A DNA stretch of 64,000 bases from Trichomonas vaginalis G3 (Eukaryota; Parabasalia; Trichomonadida; Trichomonadidae): positions 25,079,300 through 25,143,299 of the forward strand of contig NC_067204.1 in the NCBI RefSeq assembly GCF_026262505.1, given 5' to 3'. The notes below the pieces were generated by a model. That model was not told the DNA's origin. It did no database searches and saw nothing but the letters and a program-made list of their open reading frames with translations. This document shows, one piece after another, positions 49,073 to 59,650 of the stretch; the stretch's first letter is position 1; every line of letters starts with the position of its first letter. Both the position numbers and the translations under genes were made by a program.

Positions 49073-49546
49073 CTAAATAATCGAACAATATAAATCATCT
49101 AAGCCTGGAATGATTTTGTGCGCCTTTATATCATTAGTATGCTTGTTTATTTGTTCTTGAAAGCTTTGCTTTAATGTTTCATCGGATGGCAGCCGAATGT
49201 ATCGATTAAGACTTTCCAAATCTGGATGCGAATAAGCAGAAAAGAGATATGTACTGCTTTTAAGTGATTTACCGTATGAGTCGTATCCTTTATTTTCATA
49301 GATGTGGCTGAGCATATCGCTGATAATTTCTCTTGCCATCATAACCTTTTGGCTCTTATTCTTGACATCTAATATTTCTGGGCAACTGCGAATCATTTTT
49401 GCACATCTATCAATGTAATCAGTGAAACATTTTTCTCTTGTATTGATGCTTGCTCTTATGGATCTATTTAATCCCTGCATACCTTTTACCATCATATTTG
49501 TCACTTCGCTGTTGTTTGGTAAGACCTGGACTTTGATTCCACTCAT
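49073..49546 (-). CDS. Protein of unknown function, 157 residues
   Basis: It starts MSGIKVQVLPNNSEVTNMMV at 49546. This start is fixed by TCATTCTA directly upstream, an Initiator with a leader of only about 5 bases; a longer frame to 49600 lacks an ATG. Helical, without signal peptide or membrane segment. Phrases such as REKCFTDYIDRCAKMIRSCP and PDLESLNRYIRLPSDETLK look globular and conserved, but I do not recognise the family. Normal composition and a good Initiator suggest a real gene. Confidence 0.65.
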   Translation of the reverse strand: MSGIKVQVLPNNSEVTNMMVKGMQGLNRSIRASINTREKCFTDYIDRCAKMIRSCPEILDVKNKSQKVMMAREIISDMLSHIYENKGYDSYGKSLKSSTYLFSAYSHPDLESLNRYIRLPSDETLKQSFQEQINKHTNDIKAHKIIPGLDDLYCSII

Positions 49547-50090
49547 TAGAATGAAGAGGAAATTTCTTTCGATTTTGTAAGTTCTCAATTTACTGCTCAA
49601 AATCGAGAGAACTCATTGAATTTTAAAATCCGAAGTTTCTATCAAAAAAAAATCGCATCAAAGACATACTGGAAAACATCTCCACGATAAAGTATATCTG
49701 CTGGAATGTATGTGTTCAAGTTAAGTCCATAAAAATACGAAATGTAAAAAAAAACATCTCATTTTTATTAGTTGACCGGCTTGCTATTTATGTTTACATT
49801 CAATCATATTAATCAATTCACATGGAAAAAGTTCATAAATATCCAGAATAAAATCATTGATAATAATTTCCGATTCATTTTGAACCTGACAATCATAATT
49901 ACATATCCTTATGCTATGGGAGTAATTAATCTCTATTCTTAACTCCTAGAAATCAATTAATAATTTGGCCATATCCGCAATTATGGCTTATAAATAGTTT
50001 AAAGGAGAAGAATGTTTAAGTATAGATCGAATTTAATGAATTTTTATTTAAAATTACAAAGAATAATAATAAACTAAATAATGTTTTGGA
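49547..50090. other. Intergenic DNA
   Basis: About 540 bp, AT-rich. Nothing recognised besides the Initiator of the gene on its left (TCATTCTA, minus strand, 49554-49547). Confidence 0.6.
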
Positions 50091-52868
50091 TCAAAGTTCA
50101 GAGAGGTCAAATTCAGCAAGCTTGACGAAGAAAGCCTCGCCAACATAGAATTTTCCAGTAACCAATAGCTTCTTCTTGCATGTTGTATGGACAATCATAT
50201 TAATAGTCGAAGGAGTCTTGAGTTGGTAAACAGACTTACCTGCGATCATTACTGATGACTTTTCAGCATTGAAAGTCAGCATAGCCTTGACATCGACTGA
50301 CTTCTTGTTCTCACTTTTCATATCACATGTCAGTGAGTATACATCGTTCTCTTGCTTTTTAATTGAGATGTTTACATCGAACGATGGCTTTTGTAAAAGT
50401 GTCAAGACTCTTGGATCTAAAATGACATGAGAAAGGGGCAAATTGCCACCAAAACCATGCTGGTTATGCCATTTAAGTGTTAGTTGCTGGCAAATCTTTT
50501 GCTTGATGTATAAGGCAGTCCATAATAATCTTCTTTCTTCATCTGAAATTTCTCTTTGTTTAGCATTGATTTCGGCTACTTCTGCCTTCCTGACGTACTC
50601 AGTAGTCAATCCAATGTCATTCCATTTGCCTGTGAAGTCATCTGGTGTTTCTATTCTTTGGATGCGGACAATCAACGTTCCGAAGCTCTGTCTTGGTATG
50701 AAAACTTGTCCTGCAATGTTTGAGTCGACCGTTATTGGATCGTTCGTTGGATTTTGGATAATAATTAATAAAGTTGTGTGGTCATCATCGAAATCGTTGT
50801 GATCTTCGAGAGGAACAGTCTCTACTCTTGTTATCCTCGGTCCATCAATGAGAGATAACTGTCTATCGTATTCAAATCTTCTGATATATCCTCTGCGGCC
50901 GTATTCTATGCCGAATGAGAGGTTTGTGAAGGTCTGATCCATCTGTAGTTGGACATTGAACTTGTATGACTGGCCAGGATTAAGTGTTGGTGGCAAAGAT
51001 GGATTTAATTTCGGAGGATACGGAACAGGAAGACTTGTACCGGAATAAATCGGTGGAGCTTGAGCAAATTTTATGCGGTGGATGTCAACTTCGACGTTTC
51101 CACTGTTAATTAGCTCAAATGAAATTTCATTATAAGAATTTTCAGTGACATTATCATATTGTCTGAACGGAAGGCATGCTATGAGTGTTGGCAGTTCCTC
51201 AATGACCTCGAATTCTATTGGTTTCGGAAGTTTATACTGGAATGAGATGTCATAAATATTAAATGTTGCTCCAAGGATCTCTATTTTGCCAGGTTGTGTC
51301 ATCTTTATGGTCAATGGGAGCTGGGCGGACTTCTTTGCACGCAAGTTGCATGCAAATGGCTGTGCAAATCCGCTTGTCGAGTCAATTGCCATAACAGAGA
51401 TCTCCAAATTAACATTTAATGGGTTCTTAAGTGTAAGCATAAAAGATAATTGGTCACCAACAGAAACCACATTTCCTAACGATCGTTTTTGTAAAGCATT
51501 GAAAATAAAAACCGAGTTCCCTTTTGTTGCTCTTTCAATTGGCTGGTCGGGAATGATGTATCTGAACTCTGTGACCTCTATAGCATTCCTTGCTACAACT
51601 TGAGTACCCGCTGGGACGGATTTGATGAACTGTTCTTGTTTTTCTGGATTTACTGCATGCAAATTGTCCAAAAGATACTCAATCATACGGATCTTGATTT
51701 CTCTGTGCGCGTCTTCTGATAAAAAGAGCTGTGATGCAATGTGAATGCGCTGATCGAGCCAATCATTTGCACTTGTAATCGCACGAGCAAAAATATCAAT
51801 AAGATATGGTGGAAGTTTAATCCTTGTCTTGTATAGATCGCTTATTTCGTAAAGGAACGTCCTTGAATGACCGAAATGGTTCAATAATAATAATCCGAGC
51901 TGATAGTACTCCATGTATTTCTTTTTGTGCTTGCGGCAGAATTTTATTGCTTGTAGAATAAAGCGGCGTGAATGTTCTTGATATCTGGCCGCTAATTTGT
52001 AAAGAATACGAATAATGCATGTTTTTTCTGTAACGTCGTTTGCATTTGAGAGAATTGATCTGACAATCAAAGGCAGATTTGATTCCTTGAGATCTTCGAA
52101 GTAAACAGGGAGATCTGACTTATTACAGTATTTATCAACGGATCCGACGTATTTTGGACTGAGAGATAATTCTAAGATTTCAGTGTTAATTTGGACAGAT
52201 CTGAGTTTGAGTGCTTGCTCGAAGTATTCAGAGGCTTTTGTAAAACCGCCAAAAATCCAGAGAATTGAAGCGATCTTTAGATATGATTCTGCGGATTCAT
52301 TATTAGCGAGGCGTTCAATTTCGGCGCTTTGGTTCATAATGAAGTTCGTGAACCTTAAAAGCAATCCTTGTTTAACATGACGCTCAAGAGTAGTTACATC
52401 GTTCGTATCTGCAGGAAGTAATGTCGAGTACTGAGAGAGTTTTGCATCATTAGCTGTTACATCCGAAAAAACAAACAAAAATGGAATTGAATTTTGTGAA
52501 GTTGACTCGACGAGATCAATAAATGAATTAGCATAATTGAGCAATTCGGATTCGGACTCGGCGACAGCTGCTCCAACAATAATATGGAATTGTTGATGAG
52601 GCAAAAGGTCTGATTTAACTTTTAGGATTGTTCCGAGGGCATCATATGTATCACAAACGAATAATTGGAATCGTGCAATCTCTTTTAAGTCTAACCATTC
52701 AGGCAAAAAAGTTTCAAGATTTAATTCTGTAATTTCTTCGATTGTTCTTTTCATATAATCTGTCACAAGCGAAAAAACTCTTGGAACTTTCATACCTACA
52801 GCTGTGAGGAGGACATTTATTGCTCCATTTTCGTTGAAAAGGGCAAATGGTAAGTTCCCCACCTGCAT
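50091..52868 (-). CDS. TRAPP II subunit-like protein (Trs120/TRAPPC9-type)
   Basis: 925 residues from the ATG at 52868 (MQVGNLPFALFNENGAINVL). The N-terminal half is helical (TPR-like: YLKIASILWIFGGFTKASEY, then FEQALKL). The C-terminal half has repeated Ig-like beta domains (VVSVGDQLSFMLTLKNPLNV; ISFELINSGNVEVDIHRIKF; TTLLIIIQNPTNDPITVDSN). This layout, with the GDQLSF...LKNPL turn, fits TRAPPC9/Trs120, the TRAPP II tether subunit acting with Rab11/Ypt31 at the late Golgi. TRAPPC8 or another TRAPP beta-sandwich subunit is the main alternative. AAAAAGGTGACAATG surrounds the start, as at the Alba-like gene. The frame is intact. Confidence 0.65.
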   Translation of the reverse strand: MQVGNLPFALFNENGAINVLLTAVGMKVPRVFSLVTDYMKRTIEEITELNLETFLPEWLDLKEIARFQLFVCDTYDALGTILKVKSDLLPHQQFHIIVGAAVAESESELLNYANSFIDLVESTSQNSIPFLFVFSDVTANDAKLSQYSTLLPADTNDVTTLERHVKQGLLLRFTNFIMNQSAEIERLANNESAESYLKIASILWIFGGFTKASEYFEQALKLRSVQINTEILELSLSPKYVGSVDKYCNKSDLPVYFEDLKESNLPLIVRSILSNANDVTEKTCIIRILYKLAARYQEHSRRFILQAIKFCRKHKKKYMEYYQLGLLLLNHFGHSRTFLYEISDLYKTRIKLPPYLIDIFARAITSANDWLDQRIHIASQLFLSEDAHREIKIRMIEYLLDNLHAVNPEKQEQFIKSVPAGTQVVARNAIEVTEFRYIIPDQPIERATKGNSVFIFNALQKRSLGNVVSVGDQLSFMLTLKNPLNVNLEISVMAIDSTSGFAQPFACNLRAKKSAQLPLTIKMTQPGKIEILGATFNIYDISFQYKLPKPIEFEVIEELPTLIACLPFRQYDNVTENSYNEISFELINSGNVEVDIHRIKFAQAPPIYSGTSLPVPYPPKLNPSLPPTLNPGQSYKFNVQLQMDQTFTNLSFGIEYGRRGYIRRFEYDRQLSLIDGPRITRVETVPLEDHNDFDDDHTTLLIIIQNPTNDPITVDSNIAGQVFIPRQSFGTLIVRIQRIETPDDFTGKWNDIGLTTEYVRKAEVAEINAKQREISDEERRLLWTALYIKQKICQQLTLKWHNQHGFGGNLPLSHVILDPRVLTLLQKPSFDVNISIKKQENDVYSLTCDMKSENKKSVDVKAMLTFNAEKSSVMIAGKSVYQLKTPSTINMIVHTTCKKKLLVTGKFYVGEAFFVKLAEFDLSEL

Positions 52869-53846
52869 TGTCACCTTTTTAGCTTTTATTTGTAAAATGA
52901 TTCAGTTGGCAGAAAGGTGACTATAAAATATGGGATCTTTTTAGGATGGTAATGACGGATACTTACATTAGCTAATACAAACAAAGCTAAGGAACAGAAG
53001 TTGTCATTCAAATATCAAAAAAATGGTGTAATAATGAAGGAGAGCCTCCATGACACACATGTGTTCGATGTATTATTATGAACTATATCCTACCCCAAAC
53101 TTGGACTTTATAATATCAAACTCATTGGAATAAATTTTAGTTATTTTTGAAATAGTAGAATATTTAATGTTAATGAAGCAATACGCAAATCCACAAATGA
53201 AAGTTGGCCTATATTCTATCCTCAAATTTTGTGGAAGATAATAATTTAAAATTATCTATGAAATTTATAGGAAGAACATTATGTTATTCTGGTAATGGAT
53301 AACTCTATTAAAACATAATTTATTTTATATATAAATGGATGTATATACGATTAACTATCTCTAATTTTACTGAACTTATTGAAAAAGTTTGATAAAGCTG
53401 GTATGATGAGAGCGAAGAATACACTAGTCATATAAAATGAACATTAAAGCAAAAATATTGTTTGGATGCCTCTCATTAATGCAAAATGTTAAATTTATAA
53501 TGAAACACAATGAATAAGAGATTTAATGAATGTAAAATAACAGTTATATCAAATTTGATTGAGATTGTGATGAAATTCCTTATTTTGGAATCGATGGAAA
53601 ATTCAAAATTGTTGTTCAAGAAAACTAATAGTATCAATATATTACATGCAATTCAGAGATCCATTATTTATATTAAAAACTTTCCAAAAAAAGTTGTTGT
53701 AAACTTGCGGTTTATGGATTTGAGCATCAACTGATCATTGTACTTTTTACTCCATTTAAATAACATATCAATAATTTTTGAAGAATTTTTTTTATGTGGC
53801 CAACCCAAAAATCTCCTATCGTGCCGATCAGTTTTATTGAATTTCG
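52869..53846. other. Intergenic DNA
   Basis: About 980 bp. A 74-residue frame at 53510-53734 lacks any recognisable feature. No repeats of note. Confidence 0.55.
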
Positions 53847-54197
53847 ATGTGTAAGTGCTGCATTGCAACATACACTAGCGTTGGATGTGCTGCGTGTTAT
53901 ATAGTTATTTCAGTATGGGGTATTGTTATGCTTGGCATCATGGCGCTTCTTTTCGGACCAATTGGCCATCCTGGTAATATTGGTGATCTTGTTCACACAG
54001 ACAAGGAAAATTGCAGGACATTATGGATCAATGTTATCTTATATTTCGTCCTTTGCGTATTATGCACATTTACCCTCTTCTACCGCTTAAAACATCCATT
54101 CCAAGAAGAGAAAGTAGTTGATGAGGAAGATTCAGAAGAAATTCTTGGCATTAAAGATGAACAACCAGCCCAAGAAAAGGTTGAAGACAGAAAATAA
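53847..54197 (+). CDS. RNase K (RNASEK)-like membrane protein
   Basis: 116 residues with two membrane helices (about 15-38: YIVISVWGIVMLGIMALLFG; about 62-82: LWINVILYFVLCVLCTFTLF) and a short N-terminal CKCC. The size, the first helix with S-W-G-x-x-M-L, and the position of the second helix fit RNASEK, a small V-ATPase-associated protein needed in endosomal entry in animals. The acidic C-terminal tail (VVDEEDSEEILGIKDEQP) is longer than in animals. A different two-helix protein cannot be excluded. Confidence 0.65.
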   Translation: MCKCCIATYTSVGCAACYIVISVWGIVMLGIMALLFGPIGHPGNIGDLVHTDKENCRTLWINVILYFVLCVLCTFTLFYRLKHPFQEEKVVDEEDSEEILGIKDEQPAQEKVEDRK

Positions 54198-55068
54198 GAA
54201 AAATTAATATTTAATCACTTTTTTCGATGTTTTGATAAAAAAATTGATAAATACAAAAAATACTTACTAATTACAATCTAATTGCCATATGAGATAAGAC
54301 TATTATGCGGCTAATTCGATTTTTTTGATAAAAATAACTTTTGTTTTAATCCTTCAACGAGGTATATGAACTAAACTCTTTCATTGAATGCTACATAATT
54401 CTCTTTGCTCAAAAAAATTCTGCGGGTATAATCGTCAATTATTTTTTAGATTATAATATTCTTCATAGCATGATTGTACTTGTAAATAGGAGTGAAAGTG
54501 TTTGAAATTGCACTCTTTGATATATGAAAGCCATTTTCAATTAATGTGTGATAAGATATAGAAGTAGCCAATAATGGTGCATTTTGTTGCTTGATAGCGA
54601 AATCATCTATTTTGCATGGTATGTAACATGTTTTTGATATGTAAAATCTTTAGATCGATTACAAATCCTTGAATTATCATGATAGTCACCTTCCACTCAT
54701 ACAAATCAATTTGAAAGGTCTATATCAATTGAGTTTTGAACGCAGTAATCCTCTGAATTAAATAATGATAAAAATGAGCGATCATCAAAATTGAAAAGAA
54801 ATTGGATCACAAAAAATTTTTGATGTATAAAGATACTAAGAAACCATGTTTGTTTCATATTAGAACTAAAACGATTGAGATCAAAACGATATTTATTTTG
54901 AAAGAAAAAAATTTGAATTCAATTTTCTTTTAGCAGTATTATTAAAGAATAGACTAATATAAGACATTTTTATTTTGGATCATGAATTTCATAACCTTGA
55001 AAAAATTGGATTGTATCATTCAAAGTTACCTGAAAAGTGACTTAAAATCATTTCATTCAAACTCATTC
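54198..55068. other. Intergenic DNA
   Basis: About 870 bp, AT-rich. TCATTTCATTCAAACTCATTC stops one base short of or at the next ATG (55069) and gives several Initiator choices. Confidence 0.5.
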
Positions 55069-55575
55069 ATGAAGTCCTCATGGATTCTTGATCTTATAAT
55101 TAGAGATGGAGAATTCTATGGTAATCCAGACAAGATAGAAGGATCAATGTGGTTTGTTTTAGCAGCAGATGGCTATCCACAACCCTTTTCTACACAACCA
55201 TGCTCCGCATCACAGAAATTGAAATGGGATTTTCCATACAGATTAACATTACAAATCAATGATATTAATAGAGCTTATTTATACGTTACATTGTGCACGT
55301 ATGGACCAAAAGGATTTGGCGTTGAAGCTCTTGGACGCTCAAGATTTGGACTTAGATCTTTACCATTAGGAAGTCCAAAACAATTTTCGTTCCCAATCAT
55401 GGATTCTAAAAACTCTGCAAATGAAATTATGAGTGTGAGAGTTGTAGCAACTTTGTCAATGATAGCTCCTCAATTTTACCTTATTTCAAATCCGATGTAT
55501 CATTCTGAAAATACTTTAATACAGCCTTCACCAGTTAAGAATGAAATATCTGAGTTTCGGACGCTACCAAAGTGA
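55069..55575 (+). CDS. C2/B9-like beta-sandwich protein, paralogue A
   Basis: 168 residues starting MKSSWILDLIIRDGEFYGNP; an ATG 29 codons upstream would add residues not shared with the paralogue. Strand-rich sequence with KLKWDFPYRLTLQINDINRA, YLYVTLCTYGPKG and LGRSRFGLRSLPLGSPKQF. The order and the W-(D/N)-FP motif recall C2 and B9 domains (B9D1/B9D2/MKS1). A sister gene, 57316-57747, lies on the other side of LST8 in opposite orientation. If B9-like, a flagellar base role would follow, but this is weak. Confidence 0.6.
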   Translation: MKSSWILDLIIRDGEFYGNPDKIEGSMWFVLAADGYPQPFSTQPCSASQKLKWDFPYRLTLQINDINRAYLYVTLCTYGPKGFGVEALGRSRFGLRSLPLGSPKQFSFPIMDSKNSANEIMSVRVVATLSMIAPQFYLISNPMYHSENTLIQPSPVKNEISEFRTLPK

Positions 55576-56100
55576 GATAATTCTTATCACACTTCATCAC
55601 GATATATTATAATTTATTGTTTGTAAACCATATTTGTTTAATTACATAAAATCATCAATTTTTTTCATTTGTATTTGCCGATTGCTGTGTTCACATTCAA
55701 TATGCATGTGCATCATTCATAATTTCGAAATATACGAGATAGTGAATATGTTTTGGCTTCCAATATTATTTTTTTGATAGAGATCTGAAATGCATTTGTT
55801 TGATAGAGATCTGAATTTAATATAGAACAAACATGATACTCAAATATAATAGGACCTCGAATAGAATAATATATCTAAGAGGAAAACTCAAAATTTATAC
55901 ATGATATGCGAGGAGATCTACAATTTAATGGGAATGGATATAGATTTTTGGGCATTTATATATGATTTATGCCATTCATGTCATGTTGAATATACTTACA
56001 TCTTAAAAATTAAATTCAAAAGTAGAAGGCCAATTTTTTTTCAAATTTTGATTATGAAAAATTCTGAGGAAAACGATAAATTCATCACAGGTTTAAAGTA
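55576..56100. other. Intergenic DNA
   Basis: About 525 bp. A short direct repeat TTTGATAGAGATCTGAA occurs at about 55775 and 55800. A plus-strand frame at 55901 overlaps the next start and is not supported. Confidence 0.5.
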
Positions 56101-57009
56101 ATGCAACCACAAACAAAGCCAGGAATCCTTCTCGCCGCATCATATGCATTAAGAGTTCATGCTTTCGATATTGCAACAGGTCAACCACTCGAAGAATTCG
56201 AGATTTCAAATTCTCAAGCAAATAGAATTGTCACTGTCGGAAATGAGCCTACATTCTTTGTTGGCGCTTACTCATACATATTCGGATACGATTTTCAGGC
56301 ACGTACCAGAAAACACTCTCAGGGATTTATGAGTCATGAAGGCAATGTTACTGATATTGTTGCCACCCCAACACAGCTTTTGAGCTGTGGTGAAGACAAG
56401 ATGATCAAAGTTTGGGATCGTCGTACAGCAAAGGCATCAATTACCATTGCTACACCAAGCCCATTAAATTCCATCATCTTGATGCCATCAAACAACACAT
56501 GCACAGTCTGTGACGAGAATGGCGCTGTAAGCCTTTACGATCTTCGTCAATCTTCTCGTCTTCAGACAACAGAAGCAACGAAAGTTCCTGTTCGTTCGCT
56601 CGCTATTGCTCCAGATGGCTCCTGCTTTGTTGCAGCCAATCAAGATGGAACAACCGTATGCTATTCCATCGAAGGCGATAGTTTCAAAGAACATTACAGA
56701 ATTCAATCTCACAACGACACACAATTACGTTGCGCAATTGCTCCTAATAGCAAGACATTCGCTACATCGGCTGCTGATAATAGCGCTAGAATTTGGAATA
56801 TTGAAACAGGAGATATGAAGCAATCTTGCATGTCCGGTGAAGCTCAAGAATGGACATGGGATATCGCTTTCACAGCTGATTCTTCATACCTTTGCACAGG
56901 TGGCAGCGATTGCTCCTGCAGATTATGGGACGTTGAAAATGGAAGGATGGTTATGCAATTCCCTCAGCTTCCAAAGTGTGTTTCTGCTATTGCCATTCTT
57001 AATGCCTAA
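56101..57009 (+). CDS. LST8: LST8-like WD40 protein of the TOR complexes
   Basis: 302 residues forming seven WD40 blades. Blade phrases match LST8/mLST8 in order: ILLAASYALRVHAFDIATGQ (start), LLSCGEDKMIKVWDRR, TCTVCDENGAVSLYDLR, RCAIAPNSKTFATSAADN, and the hallmark EWTWDIAFTADSSYLCTGGS, followed by SCRLWDVENGRMV. LST8 binds and stabilises the TOR kinase domain in TORC1 and TORC2. Length is normal for the family (about 300). Codon use is GC-richer than the flanks, as for a well-expressed gene. Frame intact. Confidence 0.88.
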   Translation: MQPQTKPGILLAASYALRVHAFDIATGQPLEEFEISNSQANRIVTVGNEPTFFVGAYSYIFGYDFQARTRKHSQGFMSHEGNVTDIVATPTQLLSCGEDKMIKVWDRRTAKASITIATPSPLNSIILMPSNNTCTVCDENGAVSLYDLRQSSRLQTTEATKVPVRSLAIAPDGSCFVAANQDGTTVCYSIEGDSFKEHYRIQSHNDTQLRCAIAPNSKTFATSAADNSARIWNIETGDMKQSCMSGEAQEWTWDIAFTADSSYLCTGGSDCSCRLWDVENGRMVMQFPQLPKCVSAIAILNA

Positions 57010-57315
57010 GCAAAATATCGATAATACTGTTGAACTAAAATTTAATTATTTTTATTAAAGAAAATTCTTTATAACAATCTGTCCACCGTTAAAAACATAC
57101 ATCCTAAGCACTCTTTTACATATCATAATTAACATCTTTAGGAAAATGTTTCAATTTGATTTTGAAATATAAAGAGATGGACTGAAACAATCAAGAATCA
57201 TATGAGATTCAATAATACTGGTAGTTGTAACATATAAAAAACTAGATTATCAATTCTATAATTTATTACAAACAAAAAAAAGTAAAAACTAATATTAAGA
57301 ATTTGAAAATAATAA
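57010..57315. other. Convergent intergenic region
   Basis: About 300 bp between two 3' ends; AT-rich, no feature. Confidence 0.6.
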
Positions 57316-57747
57316 TTAATGGGCATTAGGAGGCCTTGCGTAAGAAGCTGTAATCGAAGACAGTGTAGCTTTAACGCGGCAATTCAATACTATTTGAGCT
57401 GAGTTTGAAGGATGCATAATTGGAAATTCGAAGATCTTTGGGCTTCCCACAGGAAGGGCTCTTAAGCCAATTCGTGATCTACCCAAAACTTCGACAGATG
57501 TACCATTAAAACCATGAGTACACAAAGTTATGTATAAATATGATCGCGATACGTCATTAAATTGCAAAATCATACGTGCTGGGAAATTCCATACCGGATG
57601 ATTTGAAGATGGTACTTCGGTTGTACTAAATGGCCGAGGAATTCCGTCTGCGTTAACTATTAACCACAAACCACCATTTACTCTAGGACCCAAATCGTTA
57701 GCACTTCCATCCATTATGATGATATCAAGGATCCATGATTGAAACAT
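57316..57747 (-). CDS. C2/B9-like beta-sandwich protein, paralogue B
   Basis: 143 residues starting MFQSWILDIIIMDGSANDLG at 57747. Directly upstream is TCATCCATT, an Initiator with a leader of about 6 bases, so the longer frame to 57816 is not used. Shares with paralogue A: SWILD-II-DG, GLW-adenine-rich codons for LIVNADGIPRPFST (A has VLAADGYPQPFST), VWNFP, YLYITLCTHG, LGRSRIGLRALPVGSPK. The two genes are clearly homologous and lie in opposite orientation around LST8. Function unknown. Confidence 0.65.
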   Translation of the reverse strand: MFQSWILDIIIMDGSANDLGPRVNGGLWLIVNADGIPRPFSTTEVPSSNHPVWNFPARMILQFNDVSRSYLYITLCTHGFNGTSVEVLGRSRIGLRALPVGSPKIFEFPIMHPSNSAQIVLNCRVKATLSSITASYARPPNAH

Positions 57748-58986
57748 AATGGATGAACTGTGGCAAATTGTGATATGTTTGGGAGTTTTAATGTCATGGC
57801 ACTTTTTGTGATCCAATTATTTTTCAAAAATAATATATTTGGTAATAACTAACTATCACGCTTAAAATACATTTTTTTCTTTATTTTTAAGGTTCTTTCC
57901 CGATCAAAAGTTTTTGTTGGACTTTTCAAATGATCCTTTACAATGACTTTTATATAATGCTACCATAGATTTCGGGCTCCACGCTTATAATTGAATGCAA
58001 AAAAATATGCAATCGAAAATTAATATTATTAAAAACTTTCATCTGTGAATTCTTGATAACAGCATTCCCATGCTCTGAAAATGATTTGTGAATCATTGCC
58101 AATGAAAATTAGATGTCGATATATCTTATTCACCGTAGCAAAGTTTGATAAAGAATGAAGACATTGCTTATGAAAGGTATATTTTCCACATAAATCAAAA
58201 TTATGAAACTATATTAATCAATGTCTACTTATTTTCAAGAAATTCCAGCCATCAGCATGATATAAATGTCAAAATTGGAAGCATCATATCCACAACGCCA
58301 TGCAAAAGCTCATTATCTATTAGATCATATTCAATGCAAAGAAATTAGAGTTGAATTAAATGTGAAATCAGAAAAAGTAGGAAATTATGAAACATTTACT
58401 AGCAATCTAATATTTGATTGTGATTGATAATGAATATCTGATATCTTTTAAAATCATATCTGAATTTTTACACAGAAATGGAATTTAAGAATTTTCAAAA
58501 TGGTTTATTGTGTACAATCACATAATGACATATTTTAAAAAGAATTAATCTTATATTCCTTTTCTGAGGTGTCCCGATTTTTTCAAAACCTTAAAATTTT
58601 TCAAATATTAATATATTAGTAGTATTGTAAATCTTTTATGGTAATTTTAAAATCTAAATCCTTTCAAAAATTGTCAGATTTGGATAATATTGTTGGGGCA
58701 TTTTCTTAGGAGAGGGTAAATTTGAATACCATTCAAAAGTAAAAATTCACAATTTGTTCGATTTGGACATATAATCTATTATTATATATAATGTAATTAT
58801 GAAAAAAAATAAAATGACCTGTATATATTAATTATTTAGATTGCAAGATTCAAAAAAGCTATTAAAATTAGAGACTAAATAAATAGCGGATTGATTCATA
58901 TGGATTTATGTAATTATGAACATTAAAATAGTTTATTTATTGATCTAATAAAAAAAGAAAAATATTAATGGGAAAATTGAAAGAAT
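57748..58986. other. Intergenic DNA
   Basis: About 1.24 kb, AT-rich. A 67-residue frame at 58145 shows no features. Nothing else recognised. Confidence 0.55.
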
Positions 58987-59650
58987 AGAGTGTCCCATTC
59001 ACTCGTGTTGGTCGCAATGTGTCATTCTGGGAGACATTGCCACTGCATGTCTCCCATAATGGCACAATGTTCCGCATTCATAACTTGAATGCGGAACTTT
59101 GACCGACAAGAGTGTGTTATGCACTCTTATCGGTCTGCACATATCATTCCTGGAGACATTGCCTCTGGATGGCACAATTTTTTGCAATCACAAAGTGATT
59201 GCAAAACAATGACCGACAAGAGTGCATTATGCACTCCTGTCGGTCACAAAGTGTCATTCTGGGAGACATTGCCACTGCATGTCTCCCACAATGGCACAAT
59301 ATTCCTTTGAGAAAGACCTGGCATGGGGTCCTTTCTCAAGGTCAGGGCCCCCTTCTAGTCTTTCTGGTCCTGGAAGGAGCGCTTCTGACTGGTCTGTGCG
59401 CTCCTTCCAGGAAGATCAGTAGATTGCTCGAAGTTGCGGCAAGTGCATTCCGACACCACAGATGCACTTGCCGCAACATATAATTGCGAGTGTCTGCTGC
59501 TTTGTCAAAAGAAGCAGCAGACACTCGCAATGCGAACCGAATTGTCCAGAAAGACCTGGAAGGGGGTCCTTTCTCAAGGTCAGGGCCCCCTTCTAGTCTT
59601 TCTGGTCCTGGAAGGAGCGCTTCTGACTGGTCTGTGCGCTGCTTCCAGAA
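58987..59650. repeat. GC-richer array of about a dozen hairpins
   Basis: Three units of about 110 bp (from 58987, 59110, 59219) each carry a hairpin of type GACCGACAAGAGTG.../GTCGGTC, a hairpin of type TGGGAGACA.../TGTCTCCCA, and a third hairpin that differs in each unit (59069-59097, 59181-59206, 59303-59341). Further on: 59368-59412 (15-bp arms), 59434-59476 (15-bp), 59483-59531 (20-bp, perfect), 59546-59605 (about 23-bp, few mismatches), 59607-59648. A 100-bp stretch is repeated directly (59309-59409 and 59548-59647). Open frames here only reflect the GC-richer composition. Confidence 0.9.

Noticed and set aside
50443-51603. Plus-strand frames opposite the TRAPP-like gene
   Set aside because: Antisense shadows; no features.
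58987-59650. CRISPR-like array
   Set aside because: There are repeated constant and variable parts, but the repeats are hairpins of differing kinds, the spacing is irregular, there are no cas genes, and the setting is eukaryotic.
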